NCBI RefSeq assembly: GCF_000417875.1
Contig: NW_006920869.1
Coordinates: 24,601-88,600 of the forward strand
Origin: Pseudozyma flocculosa PF-1
Taxonomy: Eukaryota; Basidiomycota; Ustilaginomycetes; Ustilaginales; Ustilaginaceae
Reading direction: 5' to 3'
Length of the DNA stretch: 64,000 nucleotides
In this document: positions 1-11,400 of the stretch, one piece after another
Numbering within the stretch: position 1 is the stretch's first letter
How the letters are laid out: each line of letters opens with the position of its first letter
The notes under the pieces: generated by a model
The model's input: only the letters and a program-made list of their open reading frames with translations
Databases searched by the model: none
What the model was told of the DNA's origin: nothing
Made by a program: the position numbers and the translations under genes

Positions 1-72
1 CTGGATAGCTGCGGCAGATAGGCACAACCGCGCCCGGTCTAGCTCGAGAGGTTGCGCACGCCTGGTACGAGC

Positions 73-102
73 ACGGGTACGGGTACGGGTACGGGTACGG
101 GT
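73..102. repeat. Hexanucleotide tandem repeat (ACGGGT)5
   Basis: Five exact head-to-tail copies of ACGGGT, followed by degenerate G-rich sequence. The unit is not the TTAGGG telomere repeat, so this is read as an internal microsatellite. Confidence 0.9.
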
Positions 103-2694
103 TGGGGGGTTACGGGTAACGGTATCGATGGGATTGGAATTGATGCCCGTGGCCAAGGCAGCGGTACCGACGTCCAAAGCCCTGCCGCTGCTGCTCGGGA
201 TGGACGCGGGGTAGCTCACAGCGAGGAGGGACGAGGCCAGGCCAGGGCGAGGCGAGGCACAGGCGGGCGTGGTGGCAGGTCTCTGAGGCCGTGGACCCAG
301 GGCTCGGAGCGAGGCCAGGCGTTTGAGTGGATGGACCGCGTGCTGGGGTTCGAGCAACGCACGAATCGTCGTTTGCTCGAATTGTATTGGACGATGACGA
401 CGAGCGCATGCTATGGTGTGTGGCGGGGGCCACGAAGAGGGGAGGGGGGGTCGATTAAGGTTGCAGGACACTCGAGCTTCCCAGGGGACGCAGCAATCAC
501 GCACGCAGAGGCAGGCAGGTCGAATCTGCATCGCAGACGAAACCACGCGGGCCTTTAGGTAGATGTACGGTCATGCTCTGCCTTGTCCCCGAGCAAAGGG
601 GGCTACGGGGTAGCGTCACCGTGGAAGCAGATGGCGAGGGCGAGGGAAAGGCAGACGGAGAGGGTGGGAGAGAGAGGAACGTGCTTTTGCCGGCAGGGCC
701 AGGCCAGGCTGACTGGCAAAGCAACGTACTCAGTTCAAGAGGCCGGCCGTGCCGAAGGCCCCGGCCTGCTCGGTTGTGCCGAACAGCCACCGAGTGCCGA
801 GAGAGCGGACCAGCCGCGTACGGCTGCCGGCCTGCCTGCCTGGCTCGCCGCACATGCGCGTCTGTGCGTCGCGAGGTTCCCGTTTATGTATGCTGGCTCG
901 CCCTAGCGTCGAGCCGGCGTTCCATGAGCGCTGCTCGCTGCAGACGGGTCGAGCTAAATTGAGTCGAAAAATAGCAACGAAAATCCGACAGCGGCCACGC
1001 ACACCAACGTACGTGCGCATGCTCCTTGGGGCTCTGCTGCCCTTTTTCCGGGCGCCGACCGAGGGTAGCCCGCCTGCGCGACGGCGACGACGACGACGAC
1101 GACAACGACGACGAGCAGCCTGCCTGACTACCTGTATGGCTGCCTGCATGGCCACTCATCTGGCATCGTACGCCTTCGGCTGGCTGCCATAAGGGCATGC
1201 TATGGCTGGGGGCGTCTTCCGCTGCCCGAGCGTACAGCTTCGGAGCCGCCGCCGAGGCGGGGCAAGCGGTGGCGAGCATGGTCGGATTCCGACTGAACCA
1301 CACCTATCCCATCGATCTGCCTTAATGGCTTGCAATGAGCTTGGAAGCTCTCGAATCGATCCGTTACGGCTCGACTCAAGGTTCTACGGCGATCAGGAGC
1401 GAGGAAACGCTGAGCAGAACGTGCAGTCGAGCGTGCGTGCGCGCTGCCTGCGTGCTGCGCCTACGTAAAAGGATGCCGCGGTGCCGGCGGGTGGCGGGCG
1501 TACCACGCCGTTCGGGACACGGCCCTGGCTGGCCCATTTTGTTGCAGCTGCTGCCAGCCGGCCGTCGCTGGCAAGCCCCGCACCTGGGCGATGGATTCCC
1601 ACGAGGCGACCAGGCAGCGACCGACGACGGCGACAAGGATGACCGGCCCGGCGGGTGGTCATGGAACGCTACGTACGAGGGCCCGGATGGCGGTCAACAG
1701 ATGGAGCCGTGGCAGGCCCGCGCTGCACGTTGTAGACCGGTATGTACTAGGGCCCACCGCTCGACCGCTCAGTTCGTATGATCGCGTCCTCGTGGTTTCG
1801 TCGACGAAGCGTGAGGTCGCTGGGAAGGCTACAGCAGGGAACCCTGCCGGTGGTGGCTAGTTAGAGCGCGGGATGGCGGGGGGCCAGGCCGATGTTTGCG
1901 ATGCGGAGGACGGGTTCGAGGTCGTTGGATGGGAGCGAGCGAAGCGCTGCGACCCAAATCTCGCCCATCGATCCGGGCGGCCTGCCTGCCTGCCTGCTGG
2001 TGGTGTGTTCTTCGGCTCAACCACCGGCCCCGCGCTTTGGACGGTGCCGTCGTAGGCCGCAGGCCAGTCTCCGCCCCGACGTTGCGTCTGCATGCCATGC
2101 ATACCATGCATGCCCTGTCATGCGCTGCAGATGGGCATCAAGGCAGGGCGGCAGAGGCAGAGGCAGAGGCAGACACCCAGCCCTGCTGGCCTGACTGCCT
2201 GGCTGGCTGGCTGGCCGTACCCACGATGAGCCGCTTCGACGTGCGCCCCTTCCGAGACAGGCCAGGCCAGGCCAGCCGGGACGGGCCAGCCAACCAAGGG
2301 CCGGCAGGTGACCGAAGAAATAGCAAGCAAGCAAGCAAGCAGCCAAGCTCTGGGTTTCGGCGAGCTTACCAGCTGCGCAGCTGGTAGCTTGCCCCAGGCC
2401 TCCGCGGCGTCCGAGCAGAGGGGGGCCCAGGTGGACCCTGGCTGGGCCTTTCGGTGTCCCCGCTCGCTCCGAAGCAAGCTGCAGCTGCTGGTGGTGGTGG
2501 TGGTGGTCACCGAGGCGGCGGCAAGGGCCCAACCGGCGGCGCTGTTGAACGTGTTGCCGTGTGCGCTAGGCTGCTGGCCCCGCTAGCCTGGCTTGGCTGG
2601 CTTGGTCTATCTGGGACCTGGCCTAGCAAGCAAGGTGCGCTAGCCTACTGCACCACGCCACGCCACGCTACGCTACGCCTGGCCGCGGCTGCCG

Positions 2695-2736
2695 TCCTCT
2701 CTCTCTCTCTCTCCCTCTCCCTCTCTCTCTCCCTCT
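2695..2736. repeat. Polypyrimidine (CT)n tract
   Basis: About 42 bases of almost pure CT/CCT repeats on the plus strand, roughly 300 bp before the regulator start codon and 40 bp before its TATA-like box. CT-rich tracts are common in fungal promoters and leaders; no function is shown here. Confidence 0.9.
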
Positions 2737-3036
2737 GCGGCCCTAGTCATGCTCCCTTGGTCTTGGCGAGACGGGCTATAAGACGGTCAGACCTTCCTCA
2801 TTGGCCCCAACGCATCGTCCACGCCGCTCTCGGACACCACCATCCTGCCTCCCCTTCGCCGTTAAGCAAGCATCGCAACCCCACCTCCTCCTCCCTCTGC
2901 CCCTCCCCTCTCCGACATCTATGGACTCGACCATCAACATCGCCGCAATCACCATCACCACAGCCATCGCCACCGCCACCGCCTTGCCCAGCGCCGGCGT
3001 CAGCCCTACCCCTGCCAGCCCTCGCGACACCACGAC

Positions 3037-5241
3037 ATGACCTCATCCTACCTCCCCGCCCGTGGCGGCTTGCTGGCCGACATGATCAACGAGTACCCCG
3101 CACTCCAGGACGACGGCGGGCATGCTCCACGATCAACGGCCCCGACCTCATACCCCTCGCTCCCCGCCTACGCGCAGCAGCAGCAGCAGCAGCATCCACT
3201 GTCGCTCGCCATGCACACGCCCCCTCAAGCACAGGCACATGGCAACCCGCTCGGCTACCCTCCCTCGACGTCGGCATCGACCTCATCCCTCGGCCTCCTC
3301 GCTGCGCCAAAGCTCGAGCCCATCGGCGAGGACGATGCAAGCGTGCCCTTCTTCTACTGCAACATGCTCCAGGCCGGCCTCAACACCAACGCCAACCTGG
3401 ACCCGGCACATGGCATCCCCTTTGCACACGAAGGACCGCGGTCCACCATGACAGCCTCGTCGTCGAGCCTCGGCGACGGCTTCGATGCCTGGTCCGCCTT
3501 CAGCGGCGACTCTCGCCCGCAGACGACCAGCTTCACCGCGGCGTCCAACGCCTCGGACTTCGGCACAAGCCTCGAGAGCTTCTCCTTTGTCCCTTCGCCT
3601 CAGCGCTCACCAACTCACGGCGAAATGGCATCCGACCCGCTCTGGGATGGCCCGGCCGGCTTCACCCCCTCCGCCCATGGCCCGCTCGACCCAATGCCAC
3701 GCTCCTTCACCACAGCCGATGCAACGTCGTCGCGCCCCTTTACGGCGCAGAGCACCGCATTTCCGTGCGCGCCACCGCCGACATCCTGGGGCCTCGATCC
3801 GATCCCCGACATGTCTCTCGGCGCCATGACGCTGCAGGACGGTCAGCCTTCGCCCAGGCCATCTGAGCCTTCCACGGCGGCGGCGGCCACAAGCCACGGC
3901 CCTGCACAGACCCACGGTTGGTCCACGGGAGACAGCCTCGCCACCTGGCTCAACCACGACGTCCTCTCCGACCTGCTGGACGAGATCAAGGGCGAACATC
4001 CGGGCCCCATCTCCGAGGAGGTCAAGCAGGACCACGACGGGCGTCCCGTGGCCGTGACGGACCGCGTCAGCCTCTACCGCCGCCGCCGCAACGCCATCGC
4101 CCAGCTGCCCCTGGTCGTCTCGTGCGGCGTCCTTTCGGCCATGGTCTCCAACGAGCCAGAGAGCGGCTCAGACATTGCTCAGTCGTCGTCGCCCTCGTCT
4201 TCTTCCGACGAGGATGGCGACGAGATGGACGACCAAGACAGCAGCGGCGTCCTCTCGCCGCTCAGCTGCCCCCTCTCGCCCACCGCCTGTCCGCTCTCGC
4301 CCAAGTCGAGCCGGCCACGCAACAAGGTGGCGCGCTCGGCATCGTGCTCCTCGATGGCCGAGCTGCCCGAGATGCACCGCACACTCTCGTCGTGGAACTT
4401 TGCGTGCCGCAGCACGGGCCGGTACCGGAGCAGCAGCAGTGCCGCCGCCTCCAAGTCGAACAAGCGCGACAAGCAGGACGCCGTGCGCGACGCGGCCGCC
4501 AAGGCGAGCAAGGCCTCCGCTGCCAAGCGTCGAGGCCGCCGCCCGCGCAGCCAGAGCCAGGCCACCGAAGCGATGGACATCGACCCGGCCGAGTCAGACT
4601 CCGAGGCCGAGCTCGCCTCGCCCAAGAAGACGGCCGACGCCTGCGCCAAGACGATCGCGGCCAGCAGCCAGCCGGGCAAGGCGGCGGGCAAGCCGAAGCG
4701 CAGCTCGGCCAAGTCGGCCAACGGCAAGAGCTTCTCGATCATGAGCCGGATCGTGCTGCGGCCGCGGCCGGGCACCGAGGATGAGGAGGTGGCCTACCCG
4801 TGCCTGCCCGACACGCTCGAGGAGGCCAAGCGCAACAATGGGCCGAGCAGCGACATGACCCAGGGCGAGGAGCCGACCGACGAGAGCCAGAGCCTCTTCC
4901 CCTCGGATCTCTACGCGCCCCGCCTCACGCGCCGCGGGCCCAACGGCCGCGAGGGCTGGTGCTCGCTCTGCACCGAGGGCGAGTGGTACTCGATGAAGCG
5001 CAGCCAGTACCTCTACCACATCCAGTACGACCACGGCGTGAGCAGCCTGACGCGCAAGGTGTTCCACGCGCCGACGCACATCCGCGTGTGGAACGACGCC
5101 GTGGAAAAGACCGAGGGGCTGTGCCATCACTGCCAGCAGTGGATCCCCATCTGCTTTGGGCCGGTGCGCAAGCGCGACTTTAAGGCGTGGTTCAAGCACG
5201 CCCACAAGTGCCACCGCGACAAGACCGGCTGCCCCATCTAG
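3037..5241 (+). CDS. rua1: Rua1/Rfl1-type C2H2 zinc-finger transcriptional regulator
   Basis: Single-exon gene for a 734-residue nuclear regulator. The last ~105 residues (about 629-734) match the C-terminal domain typical of Rua1, the activator of the ustilagic acid cluster. They hold paired cysteines at 642/645 (WCSLC) and 696/699 (CHHC) with downstream histidines in WFKHAHKCHR. The rest is low complexity: a six-glutamine run near residue 47, Ser/Pro/Thr-rich stretches, an acidic patch around 390-400 and a basic KRRGRRPR segment near 496 that could be a nuclear localisation signal. Position at one edge of a glycolipid cluster supports a pathway-specific activator. The start gives the longest frame consistent with the TATA-like box 255 bp upstream; upstream frames look like noise. 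The family call is strong; orthology to Rua1 or P. flocculosa Rfl1 rests on context. Confidence 0.9.
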   Translation: MTSSYLPARGGLLADMINEYPALQDDGGHAPRSTAPTSYPSLPAYAQQQQQQHPLSLAMHTPPQAQAHGNPLGYPPSTSASTSSLGLLAAPKLEPIGEDDASVPFFYCNMLQAGLNTNANLDPAHGIPFAHEGPRSTMTASSSSLGDGFDAWSAFSGDSRPQTTSFTAASNASDFGTSLESFSFVPSPQRSPTHGEMASDPLWDGPAGFTPSAHGPLDPMPRSFTTADATSSRPFTAQSTAFPCAPPPTSWGLDPIPDMSLGAMTLQDGQPSPRPSEPSTAAAATSHGPAQTHGWSTGDSLATWLNHDVLSDLLDEIKGEHPGPISEEVKQDHDGRPVAVTDRVSLYRRRRNAIAQLPLVVSCGVLSAMVSNEPESGSDIAQSSSPSSSSDEDGDEMDDQDSSGVLSPLSCPLSPTACPLSPKSSRPRNKVARSASCSSMAELPEMHRTLSSWNFACRSTGRYRSSSSAAASKSNKRDKQDAVRDAAAKASKASAAKRRGRRPRSQSQATEAMDIDPAESDSEAELASPKKTADACAKTIAASSQPGKAAGKPKRSSAKSANGKSFSIMSRIVLRPRPGTEDEEVAYPCLPDTLEEAKRNNGPSSDMTQGEEPTDESQSLFPSDLYAPRLTRRGPNGREGWCSLCTEGEWYSMKRSQYLYHIQYDHGVSSLTRKVFHAPTHIRVWNDAVEKTEGLCHHCQQWIPICFGPVRKRDFKAWFKHAHKCHRDKTGCPI

Positions 5242-6199
5242 GCAGCGCCCACGGCCCTATCGTTTTCCCCTTCCGCCTGCGCAGATCTCATTTACCGCGC
5301 CTCTGATGTTCGCTGGTCGAGCCCCCCTTGCTCCCCGTACGTCCCGCTTTTGCATCGCAACCTCGTCGCCCTCTCCTCCTTGCTTCCCATGCCGCCGTCC
5401 TTTTGATACCATGCAAACTAGAAATTGACTAGAAGGCTCGATAGACTATTACCAGCGGTGATCCCCGCATTGATTCCCAGGCCGCCGTACCTGTCTAATT
5501 GGAGAAGAATTCAGTCGCGCCACCGTCCAGAGCGTCTTCGTTTGTGCGTGCCGTCGTCGAGCCGAGCCGAGTCGAGTCGAGTCAAGCGCCTGAGGTTCAG
5601 ACCGGGACGGAACCTCTTGGAAGGGCAGACGCGGAGCCGAGGAAAGGGAAGGAGCCGGTCCGGGCGAGAGATGAGGCGAGACGAGGGACGTTGCTATGCG
5701 AATGCGAGGGTTGGAGGCGTTTGTTTGTATCGCCCTCCGCGGGGATGGGTAGGCGAGTCGAGCTTGGAGCCAGGGCAGGGGCCAATCTAGCGATGCGCGC
5801 GGGTGGCAAGGGGGGAAAAAGGTGCTATGCGTCGCGAACGGGCGGAAGTCGACGAGCACGGCTCGACTCAACGCGGCTCGGCTCGGCTGCGGCGATAGAG
5901 CCTCGTGCGCCTGACCCGCCTCGTGGGCAGACACCGGCCAGCATCAGGAGGCCAGGGTAGGTAACTAGGTCGATCGTCTCGAACCGGAGACGAGCAGGAG
6001 GCTTCTCTCGGCTCGGACTTGTCGAGACGCGATGGAGGCGTGCCACGAGAGGTGGGCACCAGCTCGCCCGCGCCGTTCGCGTCTCACAGGCTCGAAGCTG
6101 CTCGCAGAGGTGCTGTAATCCATCGTGCTAGAATCCATCCCGATTCGCTACTCTGTACATCGCAAGGCCCATGTGGGCCCGCCCGACGATAGTTATGAT
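5242..6199. other. Intergenic region between regulator and reductase 3' ends
   Basis: The two flanking genes converge here, so this should hold both 3' UTRs and terminators. It contains several short repeats of the type CGAGTCGAG but no supported gene. Confidence 0.6.
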
Positions 6200-7440
6200 T
6201 CATCCCTTGACCTCATCCCGTCCCTCACCCTCCTGCTGCTGCTGCTGCTCCCGAAAGGCCTTGACCTGCTGCTCAAACTCGGCCACCGTGACCTTCCACT
6301 CTCTATACTCGAGACCGAGCACGTCGTGAACGAGGGACGTGTCGATCTCTAAGCCGCCAGTGGAATCGGAGGCGGGGGTGGGATGGGCGCACATGAGCAA
6401 CCTCCTTCCAGCCGCCTGCTCCCGCTGCAGGGCGAGAAGATGGGCGTCGGCGACGTCGCGGACATCGACCCAGCCGGGGATGCGCGAGCGCGCCGGATCG
6501 CGGAGGAAGCGTACGAGCTCGAGGTTGGAGCTCCTTAGCGGCGAGCCGCACACGGTGGGGCCGGCGATGTAGACGGGCGCTACCGTCGTCATACCCACCC
6601 CCGTGCTGCGGGAGAGGGACCAGGCGAGCCGCTCGACGACCGTCTTGGAACCCATGTACACTTCGAATGGCTTGCGAAGCGTGCGCAGCCTCGTCTCGTC
6701 CATGTCGTTCCAGCTCGTTTCGTCGATCGTCGTCGTCGTAGTCGTTGCTGTACCGTCACTGCCGCCGGGTGTTGGGAGGTGGCTGGATAGGCTTGTGGTC
6801 AGCACCACCCGACGCATGTGCAGCGACGAGGCGACGTCGAAAATGGTCCGGATGGCGCCGAGCGTCGGGTCGAGGATGGTCGCGACCGCATCGGCCATAT
6901 CGCGCGACGGGACGGGCGAGGCGGTGTGAAGCACATACTGCGCTCCTGTTTCAACCCGCCCGTAGCAGCCGCAGCCGCAGCCGCAGCCGCAGCAGCAGCA
7001 GCAAGCGAGTCCGAATGTCAGCCCAGTCGTTGCGGAACGGACATCGGTGACCGTATCGAGTATCGAAGGGTCGCGACTCTCGCCGAGGGCCGGAACTCAC
7101 CTTCACACGCGCCGCGTACGGCCTCTCGGTCCGCGAGGTCCGGCACCTCGAAAACCTTGAGGGAGCCCTCGCTCACCTCGCTCTCGAAGCGCCGTAGGAG
7201 GCCAGAGGCGGAAGAGCGGCTCCGCACCGTAGCGTGCACCATGTACCCCGCTGCGAGGAGCGAGAGGACAACGTGGGCGCCCAGGAACCCTGTCGGTGCG
7301 GCGCCCAGTCGCCGAAGGCGGAGCAGAAGGGCAAAGGGGAGGGGGGGGGGGTGTCAAGGTCTGGTTCGATCTGGCAAAAAGAAGACAGCGGGGGAGGACG
7401 TACCGTTGGCACCGGTGACGACGACGGCTTCCTTTGTCAT
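6200..7440 (-). CDS. Extended short-chain dehydrogenase/reductase (dihydroflavonol-reductase-like)
   Basis: Three exons read on the minus strand: 7440-7404, 7289-7101 and 6945-6200, giving 323 residues. The junctions restore the NAD(P)-binding motif TGANGFLG, split by intron 1, and the segment GAQYVLHTASPV across intron 2. The catalytic YMGSK (Tyr172, Lys176) matches YxxxK. The overall pattern is that of extended SDRs such as dihydroflavonol-4-reductase or cinnamoyl-CoA reductase, which reduce a carbonyl with NADPH; the natural substrate cannot be read from the sequence. The C-terminus ends in a Gln/Glu-rich tail. A TATA-like box (7648-7654) lies about 210 bp upstream. In ustilagic acid and flocculosin clusters an SDR-like protein (Uhd1/Fhd1) is linked to beta-hydroxylation of an acyl chain. 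This is a candidate for that role by position only. Confidence 0.8.
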
Positions 7441-8437
7441 TTTTGCGCGCCTTTGTTCGGATCCTCCAATCGATCGTGGGTGGGTTGCTGCTCGGTGCTC
7501 GGATCCAGCTTGCTTCGCTTGCGCTTGGTCTGTCGGTACGGTCAATTTGCTCGCTCGTTGCAAGAGGCTTGATGATCGTGTCTCCTCGACCTACGGGGCA
7601 TGTGCAGAGCAGTAACGTTTGAGACGGGGACGACGTCGCCCCTACCTCTTTATACCCTTTAAGAGGAGAGAGTCGCCTGCAATGCTCGGGGCTAGACACG
7701 ATACGGTTCGGACGCCGGCTCGCGTGGCCTCGCCCTGGGCTCCGCATCGGAAAAAAAAAAAAAGTCAAAGTCGCGCTCGCGCTCGTGCTCGAAACGATAT
7801 TCCGGTATGCTCGCGTGTGCGCCAGCCCGTGCCGGGACCTCACCACAGCTCGACAACAAGTCGACTCTCGTATGCCGTTACCGCCTCCCTTGAGCAAGCG
7901 AGCGACACGACACGTTCCCCCTCCTACCTGCCTACCTGCCTGCCGGGCTACTCTGCTAGGCTGCATTCGGGAATCGGTCAACGGGCTTCTGTATGCCCTC
8001 TTCATGGACCCCCCCCAACCCGACTTGCCGACCTACCCCGCACGTCCTACTGCCGTAGCGCAAAAGGGACCGAGACGAGGGCAACTGGAGCGCGACAACG
8101 GTTCGTCTTCTGCACGGAAGAAAGAGAGACGGAGGTCAGACAAAGGCGGACTAGAGAGATAGGGTAGCAATCGTGGATTTCGCACGGCACGGCACGGCAA
8201 GGATCGGATGACGGTATCAGACGGAGCACAGCGAGAGATTCAGAGGAAGCGGACGGACAGAACTTCTATGTGAACGGGAACCGAATCGGGGTCGCGAGGG
8301 AGCGGAGAGGTGGACCATCTACTGCGGAACTGAGACGGAGACTGGGACGGATCTGGATCTGGAACTGGAACTGGATCTGGGAATGGAACTCGAACTAGAG
8401 GCAAAGAATGGAAAGGGACGCTGCCGCAGCGCGAGCG
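7441..8437. other. Reductase promoter and synthase 3' flank
   Basis: Holds the reductase promoter, with TATAAAG on the minus strand at 7648-7654, and the 3' flank of the fatty acid synthase gene. A 12-base poly-A run lies near 7750. No frame on either strand shows a phosphopantetheinyl transferase signature, which matters because the synthase ends without that domain. Confidence 0.6.
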
Positions 8438-11400
8438 CTACGCCGCCTCCTCGACTGCCCGCCCGTCGCCGCCGGCGGTGACGAGCGGCAGACGGAAGCC
8501 ATACGAGTCGCCGATCCTCTCGGCGCGCACCTCGGGGTCGAGGAGCACCTCGGACTCGAGCTCGGCTGGGTACGGCGCGTGCTCCTTGATGCGCACCAGG
8601 TCGCCCTTGACGAGGAGCGACTGCATCCGCCGGAACGTGATGGCCTGGCGCCGCTCGCGCCGGGAGAGGTACGCCTCGAAGTCGTCGCGCGACAGCCGGC
8701 CCAGCAGGTGCGAGCCGTGCAGCACCAGCACCGCGCCGCCGACCTGCCCAAAGCCAAACGACGTCACCAGCCCCGCGTGCAGGTCGGTCCGCGTTCGCGC
8801 CAGCGACGTGCACGGGTACATGAGGTAGTCGAACCGGCGCAGCTCGGCGGCAATGTCGTCGGCGTTGCGGTTGCCCGCCACCGTGGCGCTGTTGATGCTC
8901 TGCATCAGCCCGTTGATGGCCAACGCCGCCGCACCGCCCTTGGCGTGGCCGCACAGCCACTTTTGCGCCATGGCCGGTACCGCGTTGCCCGGCGTGCGAC
9001 CGATGCGCTGTAGCAGCTTGTGGTACACGTCCGACTCGTTGCGGTCGTTGGCCTTGGTCGAGGTGCCGTGCATCGAAATGACGCCGACGTCGTCGCCGCC
9101 GAGCCCCCACGACGCGAGCGCGCGCTTGAGCGGCGCCGCCGTCGACAGCACGCCCTGGCCGGGTGCCGGGATCGAGCGGCCCTGGCGGTCCGAGGCGGTG
9201 CGCGAAAAGGCGAGGATCCCGTTGATGGGCGCGCCGATCGCGAGCGCCGTGGCCGCGCTCATGACAATCTGGACGCCGCAGCCCATGCTCTCGACGAAGC
9301 CGCTGCGGCCGCTCGTCATGGGCTTGGACATCTCCGAGGCACCGAGGCCCGCCTGGAAGGCGTCGTCGGACGACGCCGTCGCCTTCATCTGGGCAAACTC
9401 GAACATGCTCTCCTCCGAGAGGCCCTCGTAGCCTCCGGCGACCATGATCTTGGCCTTGCCCGAGCGGATCGTCTCGGCGGCCACGTCGAGCGACTGGAGC
9501 GCCGTGGCGCACGCGCCCACCGTGGGCGTGATGGGCCCGCACGACGAGACCAGCAGCAGGTTGATCCAGCCGGCGACGGTGTTGATGAAGGTCTCCTGGA
9601 GGATGTCGTTCTGCACCTCAACGTCGTTGCGGCGGTCGCGGAACATCTTGCTGAGCGAGTTGAGGCCGCCCATGGCCGAGCCCAGGCAGGTGCCCACCTC
9701 GGAGACGTGGACGTGCTTGAAGAGCTCGTAGGGGTCGTCGATGCCCGCCTCGACGAGCGCCTCGGCGACGCAGACGAGCGCGTAGAGCGCCGTCTCGTCG
9801 GTCTGGGCCACAATGTCGTCCGGGATGCCGTAGCGCGCCGCCGACCAGCCGGTGGGCAGCTGGCCAGCTACGCGGCGGTCGAAGCGGACGGCCTTGGGCA
9901 GCAGGATGCTGGCGCCCTTCTTGAGCCGCATGTACCAGCTGCCCGTCGCCGGGTCCTCCCAGATGGCCACGTTGTCGCCGTGCTGCAGCCTGTACTTGGC
10001 CGCCTCGGACGCAGACACCTCGAGCGCCTCGAGGTCGTGGTTGAGCTGGACCTCCTGCGTGTAACCCTTGCGGTCCGGGTCGAAGCCGCGCAGCAGCTCG
10101 GGCTCGACGAGGCGGATGCCGGCGTGCTCGAGGATCTGCTTCTCGTACCGCGCCCGCACCTCGGAGTCGTGCACCGGCTCGCCCGTCTTGGCGTCGACCC
10201 AGCCGACGTAGGCCTTGCCCGACGCGAGCTTGCCGTCAAAGTGGCGGATCTTGCCCGTCAGCCAGGCCATCTCGATCAGGCCCTCGACGCTAAAGGCGCC
10301 GTCAACTTCCATTTCCCAGCGGGTCCTCGAGGATCCCCAGGGCCCGACCTCGGCGAAGCCGGTGACGACGATGACCTGGTCGAGGTCGAGCGGGCCCTCG
10401 CTGCGGGCGATAGCCTGGTTGAGCTCGTGCGAGCCGACCTCGGGGTAGGCGAACTTGGACAGGCCGCGCGGCTGGAGCTGGGCGGTGCGGTGGAGGTCGG
10501 CGGCCGCGTGCCCCTTTGTGACGGCGAACTCGTTGGAGCTCTCGGCGATGAGGGAGCGGCGGATCTCGGACGCCTGCTGGGCCGCGGCCGTCTTGGAACG
10601 CATGTGGTACGAGATGTTCTTGACCTGGCTCGCGTCGCCGGTCAGGTCGAGCATGACGGGCTCGATCTGGTTGGCGGCGGCAAAGTCGGGGTCGAGGAGG
10701 CCCATGAGGTTGAAGGCCATCTCGTGGGTGCTGAAGGTGCGCAGGCCAAGGTCGCGCTCGAGGCCCTCGGCGACGACGTCGAGGTCGGCCATCAGGTCGG
10801 TGCCGCGGCAGATGCCGATGTTGGCGCCCGTGACAAAGAGGTAGTCGGACCAGTCTTCGGAGCGCACCGAGTTGAGCAGCGTCTCGAGGCCGATCTTGCT
10901 GGCGCCGTAGAGGCCGTCGTTGCCGATGACGCCGTGGTTGAACGAGAGCGGGAGGATGACCTGAGTGGGTCGGTTGTGCAGCCTGCGCGCCGACTTGTGC
11001 GTCTTGATGGCGCCCATCAGCCGGACGACGTTGGTCAGCATGATGCGGTGGGCCAGCTCGCTCTGGTCGTCGATGCCGTCAATCTGCCGTCCGTTCTCCG
11101 AGATGGCGGCGAACGGCACCAGGACGTCGATGTCGACCTTGAGCGTCGAATAGACGTACTCGACGACGGCCGATACGTCCTTGCGCGAAGCCTGGTTGAA
11201 GGGCACCACCGTCAGCCGCGAGCCGCGGCCACCCCACTCGCGGTAGAGCTTCTGGAACTCCTGCGCCTTCTTGGGCGAGAAGCTCGAGGTGGTGACGATG
11301 ACGCGGGCGCCGCCCGAAAGGAGGCGCTTGACCATCTCAGCGGCGATCGAGCCCTTTCCGGCGCCGGTGACGAGCACGTTGAGGCCGTGGTACGACCGCC

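Larger units (their letters stand above)
1..3036. other. Gene-poor region upstream of the regulator gene
   Basis: No convincing gene is visible. The open frames here are short, arginine- or proline-rich, overlap on both strands and have no domain signature. The region holds simple repeats (listed separately) and, near its right end, a TATA-like TATAAG at 2777-2782 that could serve the regulator gene about 255 bp downstream. No transposon ends or RNA genes were recognised. Confidence 0.6.

Noticed and set aside
73..102. Telomere repeat
   Set aside because: The unit ACGGGT differs from TTAGGG, is short, and lies within ordinary sequence.
2454..3866. Long plus-strand frame overlapping the start of the regulator gene
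   Set aside because: It is low complexity, in another frame over the Rua1-like coding sequence, and ends inside it with no recognisable domain.
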